Below are positions 16,151 to 27,354 of a DNA stretch of 64,000 nucleotides, piece after piece. Numbering within the stretch: the stretch's first letter is position 1; the number at the start of each line of letters is the position of its first letter. Both the position numbers and the translations under genes were made by a program. The stretch is from Paenibacillus mangrovi. Lineage in GTDB: Bacteria > Bacillota > Bacilli > Paenibacillales > Paenibacillaceae. The notes below the pieces were generated by a model. It was not told the origin of the DNA, did no database searches, and worked only from the letters and a program-made list of their open reading frames with translations. The stretch lies in the NCBI RefSeq assembly GCF_022898935.1, contig NZ_JALIRP010000001.1, forward strand, positions 496,001-560,000, in the 5' to 3' direction.

Positions 16151-17136
16151 GTAATTTACGGCCAGTAGGCATCATTGGCACAGGGATGTATGTACCGGAG
16201 AAGATTTTGACCAATGCTGACCTCGAGAAAATGGTGGAAACGAACGATGAGTGGATCGTATCCCGTACAGGCATCCGGGAACGGCATATCGCGGCTCCAG
16301 ATCAGGCTACTTCCGATTTGTGTTATGAGGCTGCGGTAAAAGCGTTGGCATCTGCCGGGATGACGGCAGATCAGCTGGATCTGATTATCATCGCAACCGT
16401 AACGCCAGATACATTCTTTCCATCGACCGCTTGCATCCTGCAGGATAAGCTGGGCGCAAAGCAGGCAGCGGCATTCGATATGTCCGCAGCATGTTCCGGA
16501 TTCGTATACGGGCTCGCAGCCGCCCGCAACTTTATCAGCACAGGTATGTACAACAACGCTCTGGTCATCGGTGCCGACTGTCTGTCCCGGATTACGGATT
16601 ACACGGACCGCAATACCTGCGTACTCTTCGGCGACGGAGCAGGTGCTGTCATTCTCGGCGAAGTGCCGGAAGGCCGCGGTTTCCAATCCTTTGATCTTGG
16701 CGCTGAAGGGGCTGGAGGCAGCCTGCTGAAACTCGAAGCCGGTGGCTCCAGAATGCCGTCCTCTGCAGAGTCCGTTGAGGGCAAGAAGCATTATATCTAT
16801 ATGAATGGTCGCGAAGTGTTTAAATTCGCAGTGCGCGTCATGAACACGGCTACGGGGGAAGTTCTGAAGAAGGCGGGCAAGACCAAGGAAGATATCGATT
16901 TGTTCGTACCTCACCAGGCTAATATCCGGATCATTCAATCCGCTATGGAACGACTTGATCTGTCCCCTGACAAATGCGTTGTCAATGTGGATAAGTACGC
17001 GAATACTTCAGCTGCCTCGATTCCACTGGCGCTGGTCGAAGCGGCCGAGCAGGGACGCATCAAGGAAGGCGACTGTGTGCTGATGGTTGGTTTTGGCGGC
17101 GGTCTGACTTGGGGAGCATCCGTTCTGATCTGGTAA
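16147..17136 (+). CDS. fabH: 3-oxoacyl-ACP synthase III
   Basis: A 329-residue KAS III that condenses a short-chain acyl-CoA primer with malonyl-ACP to start fatty acid synthesis; Firmicute FabH enzymes prefer branched primers. The catalytic triad is visible: Cys116 in SAACSGF, His in PHQANIRI and Asn in YANTSAAS. The C-terminal glycine-rich GFGGGLTWGA is intact. In B. subtilis fabHA lies elsewhere with fabF; here it is inserted between plsX and fabD. The ATG overlaps the plsX stop. Confidence 0.97.
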   Translation: MSNLRPVGIIGTGMYVPEKILTNADLEKMVETNDEWIVSRTGIRERHIAAPDQATSDLCYEAAVKALASAGMTADQLDLIIIATVTPDTFFPSTACILQDKLGAKQAAAFDMSAACSGFVYGLAAARNFISTGMYNNALVIGADCLSRITDYTDRNTCVLFGDGAGAVILGEVPEGRGFQSFDLGAEGAGGSLLKLEAGGSRMPSSAESVEGKKHYIYMNGREVFKFAVRVMNTATGEVLKKAGKTKEDIDLFVPHQANIRIIQSAMERLDLSPDKCVVNVDKYANTSAASIPLALVEAAEQGRIKEGDCVLMVGFGGGLTWGASVLIW

Positions 17137-17181
17137 TCATTTATATATTTTTGAACCATATGTAGTGAGAGGAGCCGTAAG

Positions 17182-18105
17182 ATGGGTAAAACGGCATTTG
17201 TATTCCCTGGACAGGGGACCCAGTCCGTTGGAATGGGCAAGGATTTTTACGAGGCGGTTCCCGCTTCTCGTGAAATGATCGACAGCGCGGACCGCGCGCT
17301 GGGATTCTCGTTGTCCTCGCTTATGTTTGAGGGTCCGGATAGCGAGCTGAAGAAAACTTACAATACACAACCTGCGCTGCTTACAGCGAGTGTTGCTGCT
17401 CTTGCGGCTTTACGCGAGAAGGGCGTAACCCCGGATTATGTGGCGGGTCACAGCCTTGGGGAATACAGCGCGCTGGTTGCAGCAGGAGTTCTCAGCTTTG
17501 AGGACGCGGTGACTATTGTGCGCGCCCGCGGCGAGTATATGGAGGCCGCTGTGCCAGGTGGTCAAGGTGCCATGGCAGCTGTACTTGGCGCGGACCGCGC
17601 AGCACTAGAGGAGCTCTGCCGCAGCATCACCGAAGGCGGACAGCTTGTTGAAATGGCGAACATTAACTGCCCAGGGCAAATCGTGGTATCCGGATCCAAG
17701 GAAGGCGTTGCTGCTGCAGCTGAGAGAGTCAAGGAAGCTGGCGGCAAGAGAGCCATTCCGCTTGAAGTCAGCGGACCGTTCCATTCATCCTTGATGAAGG
17801 AGGCTGCGCAGCGCCTCGGCGACAAGCTTGCGGCTGTATCCTTCCAGGAGCCGATCGTGCCGGTTGTGGCCAATGTCACGGCGCGTCCGGCCGATAGCGC
17901 GGAACATATCCGCGGACTTCTGGTGGAACAGGTGTATTCTCCTGTACTTTGGGAGGACACGGTTGCGTATCTGATCGCTGAAGGTGTCGATACATTTGTT
18001 GAGATCGGACCGGGTAATGTATTAACCGGTTTGATCAAGAAAATGGACAAGACCGTAAAGCTCATCAATGTGAATACTTTGGAGAGCTTATCGGAAAATT
18101 TCTAG
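17182..18105 (+). CDS. fabD: Malonyl-CoA:ACP transacylase
   Basis: A 307-residue acyltransferase that loads malonyl from CoA onto acyl carrier protein. It starts MGKTAFVFPGQGTQSVGMG, has the nucleophile Ser91 in AGHSLGEYSAL, the substrate-orienting Arg in RGEYME, and the catalytic His in SGPFHSSLM. GAGAGGAG stands eight bases before the ATG. It lies 45 bases after fabH and 48 before fabG in the same operon. Confidence 0.97.
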   Translation: MGKTAFVFPGQGTQSVGMGKDFYEAVPASREMIDSADRALGFSLSSLMFEGPDSELKKTYNTQPALLTASVAALAALREKGVTPDYVAGHSLGEYSALVAAGVLSFEDAVTIVRARGEYMEAAVPGGQGAMAAVLGADRAALEELCRSITEGGQLVEMANINCPGQIVVSGSKEGVAAAAERVKEAGGKRAIPLEVSGPFHSSLMKEAAQRLGDKLAAVSFQEPIVPVVANVTARPADSAEHIRGLLVEQVYSPVLWEDTVAYLIAEGVDTFVEIGPGNVLTGLIKKMDKTVKLINVNTLESLSENF

Positions 18106-18153
18106 AACCTTCATGAAGGTACACCGTATACCAAGAAGAAAGGAGAATAATGC

Positions 18154-18903
18154 ATGTCCAAACCATTGCAGGGGCAAGCTGCGCTTGTAACCGGAGCATC
18201 CCGTGGAATCGGCCGCAGTATTGCGCTGGCACTGGCTGAAGCCGGGGCCAACGTTGCCGTGAACTACTCGGGAAGCGAGGCTGCAGCGCAGTCTGTAGCC
18301 CAGGAAATTAAGCAGCTTGGTGTTGAAGCGTTTGCCATTCAGGCGAATGTAGGCCAGTCCGACCAGGCCGAGCAGCTCATCAAAGAGGTTGCGAACGTGT
18401 TCGGCCGGATTGATATTCTGGTGAATAACGCCGGCATTACCAGAGACAACCTGATTATGCGCATGAAAGAGGAAGAGTTCGATCAAGTCATTGAAACGAA
18501 CCTCAAGGGCGTATTTAATTGTCTCAAGTCTGTCAGCCGTCCGATGATGAAGCAGCGTTACGGCCGCATCATCAACATCTCGTCGGTTGTCGGCGTGCTT
18601 GGCAATGCCGGTCAGGCTAACTATGTCGCGGCCAAAGCCGGCGTCATCGGTTTGACTAAATCGTCTGCGCGTGAGCTTGCTTCGCGCGGCATAACGGTCA
18701 ACTGTGTGGCTCCAGGCTTCATTGACACCGACATGACACGCGAGCTTTCTGAAGACCTGAGAGATAAAATGATTCAGGATATTCCGCTTGCCCGTCTTGG
18801 ACAGCCGGAGGAAATTGCCAAGGTTGTGGTTTTCCTGGCTTCCGAAGGGGCATCCTATATGACAGGACAGACTCTTCATGTAGACGGCGGCATGTATATG
18901 TAA
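18154..18903 (+). CDS. fabG: 3-oxoacyl-ACP reductase
   Basis: A 249-residue short-chain dehydrogenase that reduces 3-oxoacyl-ACP with NADPH. The dinucleotide-binding GASRGIG (15-20), NNAG (91-94) and the catalytic Ser144, Tyr157 and Lys161 (ANYVAAKAG) are present, and VDGGMYM ends the protein as in the family. AAGGAG precedes the ATG by eight bases. It lies between fabD and acpP, the conserved order. Confidence 0.97.
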   Translation: MSKPLQGQAALVTGASRGIGRSIALALAEAGANVAVNYSGSEAAAQSVAQEIKQLGVEAFAIQANVGQSDQAEQLIKEVANVFGRIDILVNNAGITRDNLIMRMKEEEFDQVIETNLKGVFNCLKSVSRPMMKQRYGRIINISSVVGVLGNAGQANYVAAKAGVIGLTKSSARELASRGITVNCVAPGFIDTDMTRELSEDLRDKMIQDIPLARLGQPEEIAKVVVFLASEGASYMTGQTLHVDGGMYM

Positions 18904-19003
18904 TACCCACAGACAGGCTGAAAAGCCTGCAAGAGAACCGTTTTCATCGCCTCTGGCATTTTGAAAACTTTTCTCGTATAATACCAAAGAGGAGGTGAAC
19001 CGG

Positions 19004-19237
19004 ATGTCCGATGTATTGGAGCGTGTAAAGCGCATCGTCGTGGATCGTTTGGGTGCTGACGAAGCTGAGGTAACACTGGAAGCATCTTTTAAAGATGATC
19101 TTGGTGCTGATTCTCTCGACGTTGTTGAACTAGTAATGGAATTGGAAGACGAATTTGATCTGGAAATCTCAGATGAAGATGCAGAGAAAATTACGACCGT
19201 AGGTGAAGTTGTAAATTACATACAATCTCATACCTAA
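19004..19237 (+). CDS. acpP: Acyl carrier protein
   Basis: A 77-residue acidic four-helix protein that carries the growing acyl chain on a phosphopantetheine arm attached to Ser37 in [10 protein letters not shown]. The ATG at 19004 follows AGGAGGTG by seven bases; a GTG further upstream lies inside that site. A TATAAT (18977-18982) with a weak TGGCAT -35 at about 17 bases suggests an extra promoter for strong acpP expression, common for this gene. Confidence 0.97.
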   Translation: MSDVLERVKRIVVDRLGADEAEVTLEASFKDDLGADSLDVVELVMELEDEFDLEISDEDAEKITTVGEVVNYIQSHT

Positions 19238-19247
19238 GTCATTTGAT

Positions 19248-19290
19248 AAGTCCCGTACTGCTATACAGGCGGGACTTCTCCTCATTTTTT
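19248..19290 (+). terminator. Hairpin between acpP and fabF (partial terminator)
   Basis: AAGTCCCG (19248-19255) pairs with CGGGACTT (19270-19277), but the T-run starts eight bases later, so readthrough into fabF is likely; it may set the excess of acpP over fabF. Confidence 0.5.
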
Positions 19291-19376
19291 GAAAGTGAAA
19301 CCGCGAATAACATGAATATAATTGCATTGGAACAATATCACATTGGTACATGCAGTCGATATAGAGGTGAGTGTAT

Positions 19377-20615
19377 TTGAAACATAGAGTGGTTGTTACC
19401 GGAATGGGCGTTATGACGTCACTCGGCCATGACCTGGATACGTTTTGGAATAACTTAATGGCTGGCAAATCCGGCGTTTCCCGGATCGAATCCTTCGATG
19501 TCAGCGAATACCCTACACAAATAGCAGCTTCGATTAAAGACTTCAATCCTGAAGAATTTATGGATCGCAAGGAAGCTCGTAAAATGGACCGCTTTGTTCA
19601 GTTAGCGGTTGCTGCTGGGAAAGCTGCAATGGAGAACAGTGGCCTGGATATCCAGAAGGATGCTGATCCTGACCGCGTAGGTGTTTCCATTGGTTCGGGT
19701 ATTGGCGGACTGGGAACTTGGGAAGACCAGCATAATATATTGCTTGAAAAAGGTCCAAAGCGCGTCAGTCCTTTCTTTATTCCAATGATGATCGCCAATA
19801 TGGCTTCAGGCCAACTGTCCATCATGCTTGGAGCGAAAGGTCCGAATACGACACCAGTGACGGCGTGCGCGACAGGATCACATGCTATTGGAGATTCGTA
19901 CAAGCTAATTCAGCGCGGCGATGCCGATGTCATGATCTGCGGCGGTGCGGAAGCGACAATCCGTCCGACAGGCATGGCCGGTTTCTGTGCGATGCGGGCT
20001 ATGTCCACACGCAATGATGATCCCGAGAAAGCAAGCCGTCCATTTGACACGGAGCGTGATGGGTTTGTTATGGGTGAAGGTGCCGGGATTCTGATTCTGG
20101 AATCTCTTGAGCATGCGCAAAAACGCGGAGCTCATATTATCGCGGAAGTGCTCGGTTACGGCCTCAGTGGAGACGCTCATCATATGACTGAGCCCGATCC
20201 TGACGGACCGGCACGCTGCATGACTATGGCCCTGCGCGACGCCGGACTTCAGCCGGAGGATGTGGATTATATTAATGCCCACGGTACTTCGACGCCGGTA
20301 GGCGATCGTTCCGAAACTATTGCGATCAAAAAGGCTCTGGGAGATCATGCTTATAAGGTAGCTGTCAGCTCGACCAAATCCATGACCGGCCATCTTCTTG
20401 GTGCCGCCGGCGGTGTGGAGGCCGTTATTTGCGGAATGTCGCTGCAGCATCAAAAAATTGCGCCAACGATTAATTTGGACAATCAGGATCCAGAATGTGA
20501 TCTGGACTATGTTCCGAATCAAGCTCGCGATGCGAAGCTGGATGTTGTTATGTCCAACTCCTTTGGCTTTGGCGGTCATAACGCCACGATTATTCTTAAA
20601 AAATTCGATGAGTAA
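19377..20615 (+). CDS. fabF: 3-oxoacyl-ACP synthase II
   Basis: A 412-residue KAS II elongating acyl-ACP with malonyl-ACP. The catalytic Cys164 ([11 protein letters not shown]) and both histidines ([10 protein letters not shown] and [10 protein letters not shown]) are present, as is the C-terminal [15 protein letters not shown] at 19377 is the likely start (GAGGTG at proper spacing, protein [12 protein letters not shown]); the GTG two codons upstream is too close to the site. In B. subtilis fabF is with fabHA elsewhere; here it completes a single fab cluster. Confidence 0.97.
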   Translation: MKHRVVVTGMGVMTSLGHDLDTFWNNLMAGKSGVSRIESFDVSEYPTQIAASIKDFNPEEFMDRKEARKMDRFVQLAVAAGKAAMENSGLDIQKDADPDRVGVSIGSGIGGLGTWEDQHNILLEKGPKRVSPFFIPMMIANMASGQLSIMLGAKGPNTTPVTACATGSHAIGDSYKLIQRGDADVMICGGAEATIRPTGMAGFCAMRAMSTRNDDPEKASRPFDTERDGFVMGEGAGILILESLEHAQKRGAHIIAEVLGYGLSGDAHHMTEPDPDGPARCMTMALRDAGLQPEDVDYINAHGTSTPVGDRSETIAIKKALGDHAYKVAVSSTKSMTGHLLGAAGGVEAVICGMSLQHQKIAPTINLDNQDPECDLDYVPNQARDAKLDVVMSNSFGFGGHNATIILKKFDE

Positions 20616-20627
20616 GGGGACGATTTG

Positions 20628-21326
<699 letters not shown>

Positions 21327-21356
21327 CGGCTCCCTGTAAATAGTCAAGGACAAACA

Positions 21357-21423
21357 AAGAGCAAAGAGCAGTCGCAAATGATGAATGGCAGTAGCCTTCA
21401 GACTGCTTTTTGCTCTTTCTTCG
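21357..21423 (+). terminator. Long-stem hairpin after rnc
   Basis: An 18-base arm (21357-21374) pairs with 21401-21418 with a single wobble; the right arm itself contains T5 and the tail is T-rich. It ends the fab-rnc transcript before smc. Confidence 0.8.
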
Positions 21424-21494
21424 TTGGATAACGGCTAATCCCCTGCAAGCCGCAGGGTTATGGTATTATAAGGTTTAGAGGTGATTTGGGAAAT

Positions 21495-24400
21495 ATGTTT
21501 TTGAAGCGGATTGAATTAGCGGGTTTTAAATCGTTTGCCGACAAAACTGAAATGGAGTTTGTCCGCGGCATTACAGCGGTCGTAGGTCCGAACGGCAGCG
21601 GCAAAAGCAACATTTCCGACGGCATCCGCTGGGTTTTGGGAGAACAAAGCGCCAAATCGCTGCGCGGAGGTAAGATGGAAGACATTATTTTTGCGGGAAG
21701 TGATGCGCGTAAAGCCGTCAATTTCGGTGAAGTTTCGCTGACGCTGGATAATGAAGACCATGCCCTGTCTCTGGATTTTAATGAGGTCACGGTTACGCGC
21801 CGGGTGCACCGCAGCGGAGACAGCGAATATTTTATTAACAGACAGTCCTGCAGGCTTAAAGACATTACGGAGCTGTTTATGGACACCGGCATTGGCAAAG
21901 AAGCCTACTCCATTATCGGACAAGGCCGGATTGAAGAAATTTTGAGCACGCGGTCGGAGGACCGCAGGGGAATTTTTGAAGAAGCGTCTGGAATCGTTAA
22001 ATATAAATCTCGGAAAAAGGATGCGGTCCGCAAACTGGATGAAACCGAGCAGAATCTTCTACGCATCCACGACCTGGTTACTGAGCTGGAGGATCAGATT
22101 GGCCCCCTCAAGGAACAGTCGGAAAAGGCAATTCACTACAAACAGCTACGTGAGCAGCTGAAGAACAAAGAAATATCGCTTTATGTCTATCAAATTGAGC
22201 AAATCCATGCGGCCTGGAGCGAGGCGAACGCGAAGCTGAAGGTATTGCAGGAAGAGCAGCTTCAGCTTTCAACGGTGGTGTCGGCGCATGATGCCAAGCT
22301 GGAAAGCGATCGGGCCGCTCTTCGCAAGCTGGAAACAGAAGTCGAGACCTTACAGGGCGAGCTTCTGCAGTATAGCGAAGCGTACGAGAAAAGTGAAGGT
22401 TACGCAGAGGTGCTCCGTGAGCGTAAACGAAATCTGGAAGCTAACCGCGAGCAGCTTATGGGAACGCTCAGTGCAGGCGATGAACGATTCGAAGACAGGA
22501 AAGCGGAGATCGAGCTCCTGAAAACGAAGCTGGAGGCTTCTCAGGAGGAGCTGAAGCAGCTACGTGACCAGCTGTCGGTGGAAGAAGCGAAGCTTACAGG
22601 GTTAACCGGAGGCATCAGCCAGCAGCAGGAGGAAAGCCTAAAAGGCAACCTTCTAGAGCTCATGAACCAAATGGCACAGGCTAGAAATGAAATCCGTTAT
22701 ACGGATCAGCAGCAGGAAGCGCTGGCCCGCCGAATGAGTCGGGCGGATGAGGAAACCGGCAAATGGGAAGGCAAAAAGGAAGAGCTGATGGTGCGCAAAC
22801 AGCAGCTCGATAGCGCGATTGAGAAGCTCGGTCAGGAGATCCGTGATCTTCGCGGCGGTTACATAACCGAAAGCGAGCGTTATCAGTCTCTGCAGCGTCT
22901 GCTAGACGAAAGCCAGGCGATGCTCCGCAAGTGGGAGCAGAAGCGCGAGGCGCAAATTTCGAGGCGCGATACGATGAAAGAAATGGCCGATGACTTCGAC
23001 GGCTTTATGCTGGGTGTTAAGGAAGTGCTGAAGGCCGCACGCAAGTCGGTCTTAAGCGGCGTGCATGGTGCAGTCGCGGATCTGGTCCGCGTGCCTGAAC
23101 GGCTGGAACTCGCTGTCGAGACAGCTCTTGGAGCATCGCTTCAGCATGTGGTTATGGACAATGAGGCGGTTTCCCGTCAGGCGATTGCTTTCTTGAAGCA
23201 GCGTCAGCTCGGTAGAGCCACCTTCCTTCCGCTGGATGTCATCCGCGCCCGGAATATTTCTTCCGGTGATCGTTCCATGGTTGAAGGCGTTGACGGCTTT
23301 GTCGGCATTGCGGCAGATCTGGTGCACTATGATGATCAGTATGCTCCGATTATTGGGAGCCTTCTCGGGAACGTTATACTGGCCGAAAGCCTGGAGGTAG
23401 CGAACAAAATCGCCGCCCGCTGCCAGTACCGGTACCGGGTCGTCACGCTGGAAGGCGATGTCGTGAACGCAGGCGGTTCAATGACAGGCGGCAGCCAGCA
23501 CAAGAAAAACAACAACCTGCTCGGCCGTAAACGCCAACTTGACCAGCTGGACGAGGAAATCAAGGATACGGAAATTCAGCTGCAAAAGCTGGTTCAGAGC
23601 ATCCAGGATGTAAAAGGGCAGCTGTCCCAGACACAAGATAAACTGGACGAGCTGCGCCAATCCGGCGATGAAAAGCGCATTGAAGAGCAGTCTCTCTCAA
23701 GCGATTTGAAGCAGCTGGAGCATGAGCTTCGCCATGTGCTGGAGCAGGCCGAAATGGCCGGTCAGGAGAAAAAGGGCTTTAACGAAGAAAGCCAGGATCT
23801 TCAGAAGACGCGTGATGAGGCCGTGAAAAGACTCGCGCAGCTGGAAGAGGAAGAGAAATCGACGCATCAGGCGATACAAGCGGCCGAGTTTGCCCGTAAG
23901 GCAAGCGAGTCTGCCAAGGAGGAGCTCCAAACTCAGCTGACCCAGCTGAAAGTTCGCGAGGGCAAGCTCGATCAGGAATGTTTCTCTCTGGAAGAGCAGC
24001 TGCGACGGATGCAAAGTGATTTCAATTCCCAGGATAAGGAGCTACGGCAGTCGAAGACATTGCTTGCCTCCATTGAAGCGGATCTGGAGATCAATGCGAA
24101 GGAATCCATCCAGCAGATCGAGGATCTCAACCGATACAAGCTGAAGAAGGAACAAGCTTCTGAGCAACTGGATTTCAAACGGGCAGCCCGGATGCAATTA
24201 TCGAAGAAGCTGGAACAGGATGAAAGTGAAACGAAAGAGCAGCGGACCCGCCTGAAGGCTGTGGAAGATCAGCTACGTCAGACGGAGATTGGTGTAAACC
24301 GGCTTGATGTGGAGCTTGAAAATATACTCAAAAAGCTGAGCGAGGATTATGAGCTTAGCTATGAGCTGGCCAAGATGAGATATCCGATTCCAGATGACGT

Positions 24401-25064
24401 TCCCGCCATACAAGCTGAGGTTAAAGAGCTGAAGCGCAGCATTACGGCACTGGGTGACGTGAACCTTGGAGCCATTGAGGAATATCAGCGGGTCAATGAG
24501 CGCTACCAGTTCCTGAGCGAGCAAAAAGAGGATCTCGTTGAAGCGAAAACAACGTTGTACGAAGTGATCCGTGAAATGGACGATGAGATGTCGAAGCGGT
24601 TCAAACATACCTTTGACGCCATCCGCCATGAATTCGGCACCGTGTTCGTCAAGCTGTTTGGCGGCGGACGCGCCGATCTGGTACTGCTGGATCCGGAGCA
24701 TCTGCTTGAAACGGGTATCGATATTGTAGCTCAGCCTCCGGGCAAAAAGCTGCAGAACCTACAGCTCCTCTCCGGCGGCGAACGTGCCCTGACAGCGATG
24801 GCTTTGCTGTTTGCCATTCTTCAGGTCAAGCCGGTGCCATTCTGCGTGCTTGATGAGGTTGAAGCGGCGCTGGATGAAGCCAATGTGGTACGGTTTGCCC
24901 AATATTTACGCGAGTTTTCAGAACAAACGCAGTTTATCGTCGTCACACACCGCAAAGGTACGATGGAGGAAGCGGATGTGCTGTATGGGGTAACAATGGA
25001 AGAGGGCGGGGTATCCAAGCTGGTATCCGTCCGTTTGGAAAATGATGAAGCTGAAATAGCCTAG
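21495..25064 (+). CDS. smc: Chromosome segregation ATPase SMC
   Basis: A 1189-residue SMC protein that, with ScpA and ScpB, compacts and resolves sister chromosomes. The N-terminal head has the Walker A GPNGSGKSN and the R-loop; two long coiled-coil arms flank the hinge (about residues 510-680, with GVHGAVADLVRV and GGSMTGGS). The C-terminal head has the ABC signature LLSGGERALTAMALLFAI and Walker B FCVLDEVEAALDEANV. Length is standard. The ATG at 21495 begins MFLKRIELAGFKSFADKTE as in the family, with GAGGTG ten bases before; an in-frame TTG is three codons upstream. Confidence 0.98.
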   Translation: MFLKRIELAGFKSFADKTEMEFVRGITAVVGPNGSGKSNISDGIRWVLGEQSAKSLRGGKMEDIIFAGSDARKAVNFGEVSLTLDNEDHALSLDFNEVTVTRRVHRSGDSEYFINRQSCRLKDITELFMDTGIGKEAYSIIGQGRIEEILSTRSEDRRGIFEEASGIVKYKSRKKDAVRKLDETEQNLLRIHDLVTELEDQIGPLKEQSEKAIHYKQLREQLKNKEISLYVYQIEQIHAAWSEANAKLKVLQEEQLQLSTVVSAHDAKLESDRAALRKLETEVETLQGELLQYSEAYEKSEGYAEVLRERKRNLEANREQLMGTLSAGDERFEDRKAEIELLKTKLEASQEELKQLRDQLSVEEAKLTGLTGGISQQQEESLKGNLLELMNQMAQARNEIRYTDQQQEALARRMSRADEETGKWEGKKEELMVRKQQLDSAIEKLGQEIRDLRGGYITESERYQSLQRLLDESQAMLRKWEQKREAQISRRDTMKEMADDFDGFMLGVKEVLKAARKSVLSGVHGAVADLVRVPERLELAVETALGASLQHVVMDNEAVSRQAIAFLKQRQLGRATFLPLDVIRARNISSGDRSMVEGVDGFVGIAADLVHYDDQYAPIIGSLLGNVILAESLEVANKIAARCQYRYRVVTLEGDVVNAGGSMTGGSQHKKNNNLLGRKRQLDQLDEEIKDTEIQLQKLVQSIQDVKGQLSQTQDKLDELRQSGDEKRIEEQSLSSDLKQLEHELRHVLEQAEMAGQEKKGFNEESQDLQKTRDEAVKRLAQLEEEEKSTHQAIQAAEFARKASESAKEELQTQLTQLKVREGKLDQECFSLEEQLRRMQSDFNSQDKELRQSKTLLASIEADLEINAKESIQQIEDLNRYKLKKEQASEQLDFKRAARMQLSKKLEQDESETKEQRTRLKAVEDQLRQTEIGVNRLDVELENILKKLSEDYELSYELAKMRYPIPDDVPAIQAEVKELKRSITALGDVNLGAIEEYQRVNERYQFLSEQKEDLVEAKTTLYEVIREMDDEMSKRFKHTFDAIRHEFGTVFVKLFGGGRADLVLLDPEHLLETGIDIVAQPPGKKLQNLQLLSGGERALTAMALLFAILQVKPVPFCVLDEVEAALDEANVVRFAQYLREFSEQTQFIVVTHRKGTMEEADVLYGVTMEEGGVSKLVSVRLENDEAEIA

Positions 25065-25087
25065 GCGATTAGAGATGGAGGAGACAT

Positions 25088-26104
25088 ATGAGCTTTTTTA
25101 AAAAGCTGAAAGAGAGTATTTCCAGCAAAACGGAATCGGTAACGAGCAAATTCCGTGACGGACTGGAGAAAACCCGCAAAGGATTTGTCGAGAAAGTAGC
25201 GGACCTGATGGTGCGCCGCAAAAAAATCGACGAGGAGTTTTACGAGGAGCTCGAAGAGATATTGATCGGTGCTGACGTGGGTGTCAACACGGTGATGGAT
25301 CTGATTGACGATCTGCGCGCCGAGGTGAAAAAACAGCGGATCGAGGATGCGTCTGAGCTGCAACCTATCCTCTCGCAAAAGCTGATGGAACTGCTGCGTG
25401 GAGATGATGACAATGCGATTCACATGAACCCAGACGGCATTACGGTCATTCTGTTCGTCGGCGTCAACGGTGTCGGTAAAACGACAACCATCGGCAAGAT
25501 GGCTCACCGTTTTAAGCAGGAAGGCAAAAAGGTTATTCTCGCCGCAGGCGATACGTTCCGTGCCGGTGCCATTGAACAGCTGGAGGTTTGGGGTGAACGT
25601 GCAGGAGTTGAGGTGATCAAGCAGCATGCTGGGTCGGACCCTGCAGCAGTTATGTTTGATGCCGTTCAGGCCGCCAAGCAGCGTCAAGCGGATGTGCTGA
25701 TCTGTGATACAGCTGGACGTCTCCAGAACAAGTCGAACCTTATGGAAGAGCTGAACAAAATTTTCCGCGTCATCCAGCGGGAAATTCCAGGCGCGCCGCA
25801 TGAAGTGCTGATGGTGCTGGATGCGACCACAGGCCAAAATGCGCTGAACCAGGCGAAGCTCTTTGGTGAAAAGAGCGGAGTTACCGGACTCGTGCTCACG
25901 AAGCTGGACGGTACGGCCAAAGGCGGTATCGTGGTAGCGATCCGGCAGGAGCTTAATCTACCAGTGAAATTTGTGGGTCTCGGCGAGAAGATGGAAGACC
26001 TGCAGCCATTTGATTCACAGCAGTTTGTGCATGCTCTTTTTGCCGGATTGATCCAAGAGAATGAGGACACTGAATCCGGGAACAAGAATGATTCGGAGGA
26101 GTAA
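25088..26104 (+). CDS. ftsY: Signal recognition particle receptor FtsY
   Basis: A 338-residue SRP GTPase that docks ribosome-SRP complexes at the membrane. A short charged N-terminal segment ([18 protein letters not shown]) replaces the long acidic A domain of E. coli, followed by the N domain and the G domain with [15 protein letters not shown] (G1), DTAGRLQ (G3) and [10 protein letters not shown] (G4). GGAGGAG lies before the ATG, 23 bases after smc. A strong terminator follows. Confidence 0.97.
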   Translation: MSFFKKLKESISSKTESVTSKFRDGLEKTRKGFVEKVADLMVRRKKIDEEFYEELEEILIGADVGVNTVMDLIDDLRAEVKKQRIEDASELQPILSQKLMELLRGDDDNAIHMNPDGITVILFVGVNGVGKTTTIGKMAHRFKQEGKKVILAAGDTFRAGAIEQLEVWGERAGVEVIKQHAGSDPAAVMFDAVQAAKQRQADVLICDTAGRLQNKSNLMEELNKIFRVIQREIPGAPHEVLMVLDATTGQNALNQAKLFGEKSGVTGLVLTKLDGTAKGGIVVAIRQELNLPVKFVGLGEKMEDLQPFDSQQFVHALFAGLIQENEDTESGNKNDSEE

Positions 26105-26144
26105 TACCCCGGTCATGATTCGAATAGCTTTTTGTGAATAAAAT

Positions 26145-26218
26145 AAAAAGACTCTGCCCTTGATCGGTTGTTTCTCTTGAAGAACACGCCGCTCTGCCGG
26201 TGCAGAGTCTTTTTTTTC
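26145..26218 (+). terminator. Terminator after ftsY
   Basis: AAAAAGACTCTGC (26145-26157) pairs with GCAGAGTCTTTTT (from 26202), loop of about 44 bases, ending in nine T. Confidence 0.85.
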
Positions 26219-26239
26219 GGTCGACCTAATCCTTGAGCG

Positions 26240-26320
26240 AATCCATTCCGGCAGAGCAGTCGCTAATACAGGCACACCTGCCGTTAGATTTTCATAAACT
26301 TTAGCAGAATTAGTTCCGGC
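26240..26320 (-). pseudogene. Possible glycosyltransferase relic
   Basis: On the minus strand about 27 codons read GTNSAKVYENLTAGVPVLA followed by TALPEW, which resembles the nucleotide-sugar-binding segment of GT4-type glycosyltransferases (N-P-x-K-x-Y-E-x-L-A-A-G-x-P-V-V-x-T-x-L-P-E). Flanking codons in the same frame show no further similarity and no start or ribosome binding site was found. It may be a decayed fragment or chance. Confidence 0.25.
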
Positions 26321-26544
26321 ACTTACATACCTCCTCTCTTGTGAGTCAATGTACAATATATGTTCTGCTGCTCGATTAGCTTGACTATAGCTGCCGTTTT
26401 GCTCGATTATATGACCAGCCTGTAAAAAGAATCCCGACCTTGACCTTCTACTAGACAGCTCTGTGCAGCCGGATTTACGAGAGTGGAAAAGGAAGGAGAT
26501 GAAAGAGTATAATGATAAGAAAAGAAACAATGAGAGGATTACTC

Positions 26545-27192
26545 ATGGCAAATACTCATACCTACAGCCGGAGAGAAGAAGTGGCCAACGCGATTACGCA
26601 CGGTATCGGAGCACTGCTCAGTGTAGCTGCGCTTGTGCTGCTAATCGTCTTTTCAACGATGAAAGGGACAGCATGGCATATCGTTAGCTTTTCCGTTTAT
26701 GGAACAACGATGCTGATTCTGTATTTGAATTCCACGCTAGTTCATAGTTTTAAAGAGGGTAAGGTTAAGGATCTGTTTGAAATTTTTGACCATTCCTCTA
26801 TCTATTTGTTTATCGCAGGGACCTATACTCCGTTCATGCTGGTAGCCATTCGCGGTCCACTCGGCTGGTCCTTGTTCGGGACGGTATGGGGGATTGCCAT
26901 TCTCGGATGTATATTCAAAGCCTTTTTCACGAAACGTTTTTTGTTTATGTCCACGATCTTTTATCTCCTGATGGGTTGGATGGTTGTTATAGCCTGGGGA
27001 CCTCTTACGGCTGCGATCGCTCCGGGCGGGATCGTTTTGCTAGTAGTAGGGGGGCTGATGTACACACTGGGCACCATTTTTTACGTGTGGCGCGGATTCC
27101 CTTATCATCATGCAATCTGGCATTTATTCGTCCTGGCAGGTAGCATTGCCCACTTTTTCGCCGTATTGTTTTACTTGCTGCCATGGTCATAA
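26545..27192 (+). CDS. Haemolysin III / PAQR-family membrane protein
   Basis: A 215-residue seven-helix membrane protein of the Hly-III (YqfA, PAQR) family. Signature segments: EEVANAITHGIGALLS near the N-terminus, STLVHSFKEGKVKDLFEIFDHSSIYLFIAGTYTPF and the C-terminal FPYHHAIWHLFVLAGSIAHFF. The conserved His residues in these would bind zinc as in PAQR hydrolases. The cellular role of bacterial members is unclear. The ATG at 26545 (AGAGG six bases before) is preferred because the alternative at 26512 overlaps a TATAAT that could be its promoter -10. It separates ftsY from ylxM. Confidence 0.85.
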   Translation: MANTHTYSRREEVANAITHGIGALLSVAALVLLIVFSTMKGTAWHIVSFSVYGTTMLILYLNSTLVHSFKEGKVKDLFEIFDHSSIYLFIAGTYTPFMLVAIRGPLGWSLFGTVWGIAILGCIFKAFFTKRFLFMSTIFYLLMGWMVVIAWGPLTAAIAPGGIVLLVVGGLMYTLGTIFYVWRGFPYHHAIWHLFVLAGSIAHFFAVLFYLLPWS

Positions 27193-27269
27193 ATGCTTGC
27201 TTCGGTAGTGGTTGAAACGTCGTAGGAATTGACTTGAAAAATCAATGGAGAGATGACAAGGATAAATGC

Positions 27270-27298
27270 TTGACATCTTTCTTTGTTTTTTGTATGAT
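27270..27298 (+). promoter_or_regulatory. Sigma-A promoter of ylxM-ffh
   Basis: TTGACA (27270-27275), 17 bases, TATGAT (27293-27298), 56 bases before the ylxM ATG. Confidence 0.85.
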
Positions 27299-27354
27299 AA
27301 TGAACGTTAAATGAAGTGTAAAGTGTTTTTCCTTGACGAAGGGAGTGCCCCTGA

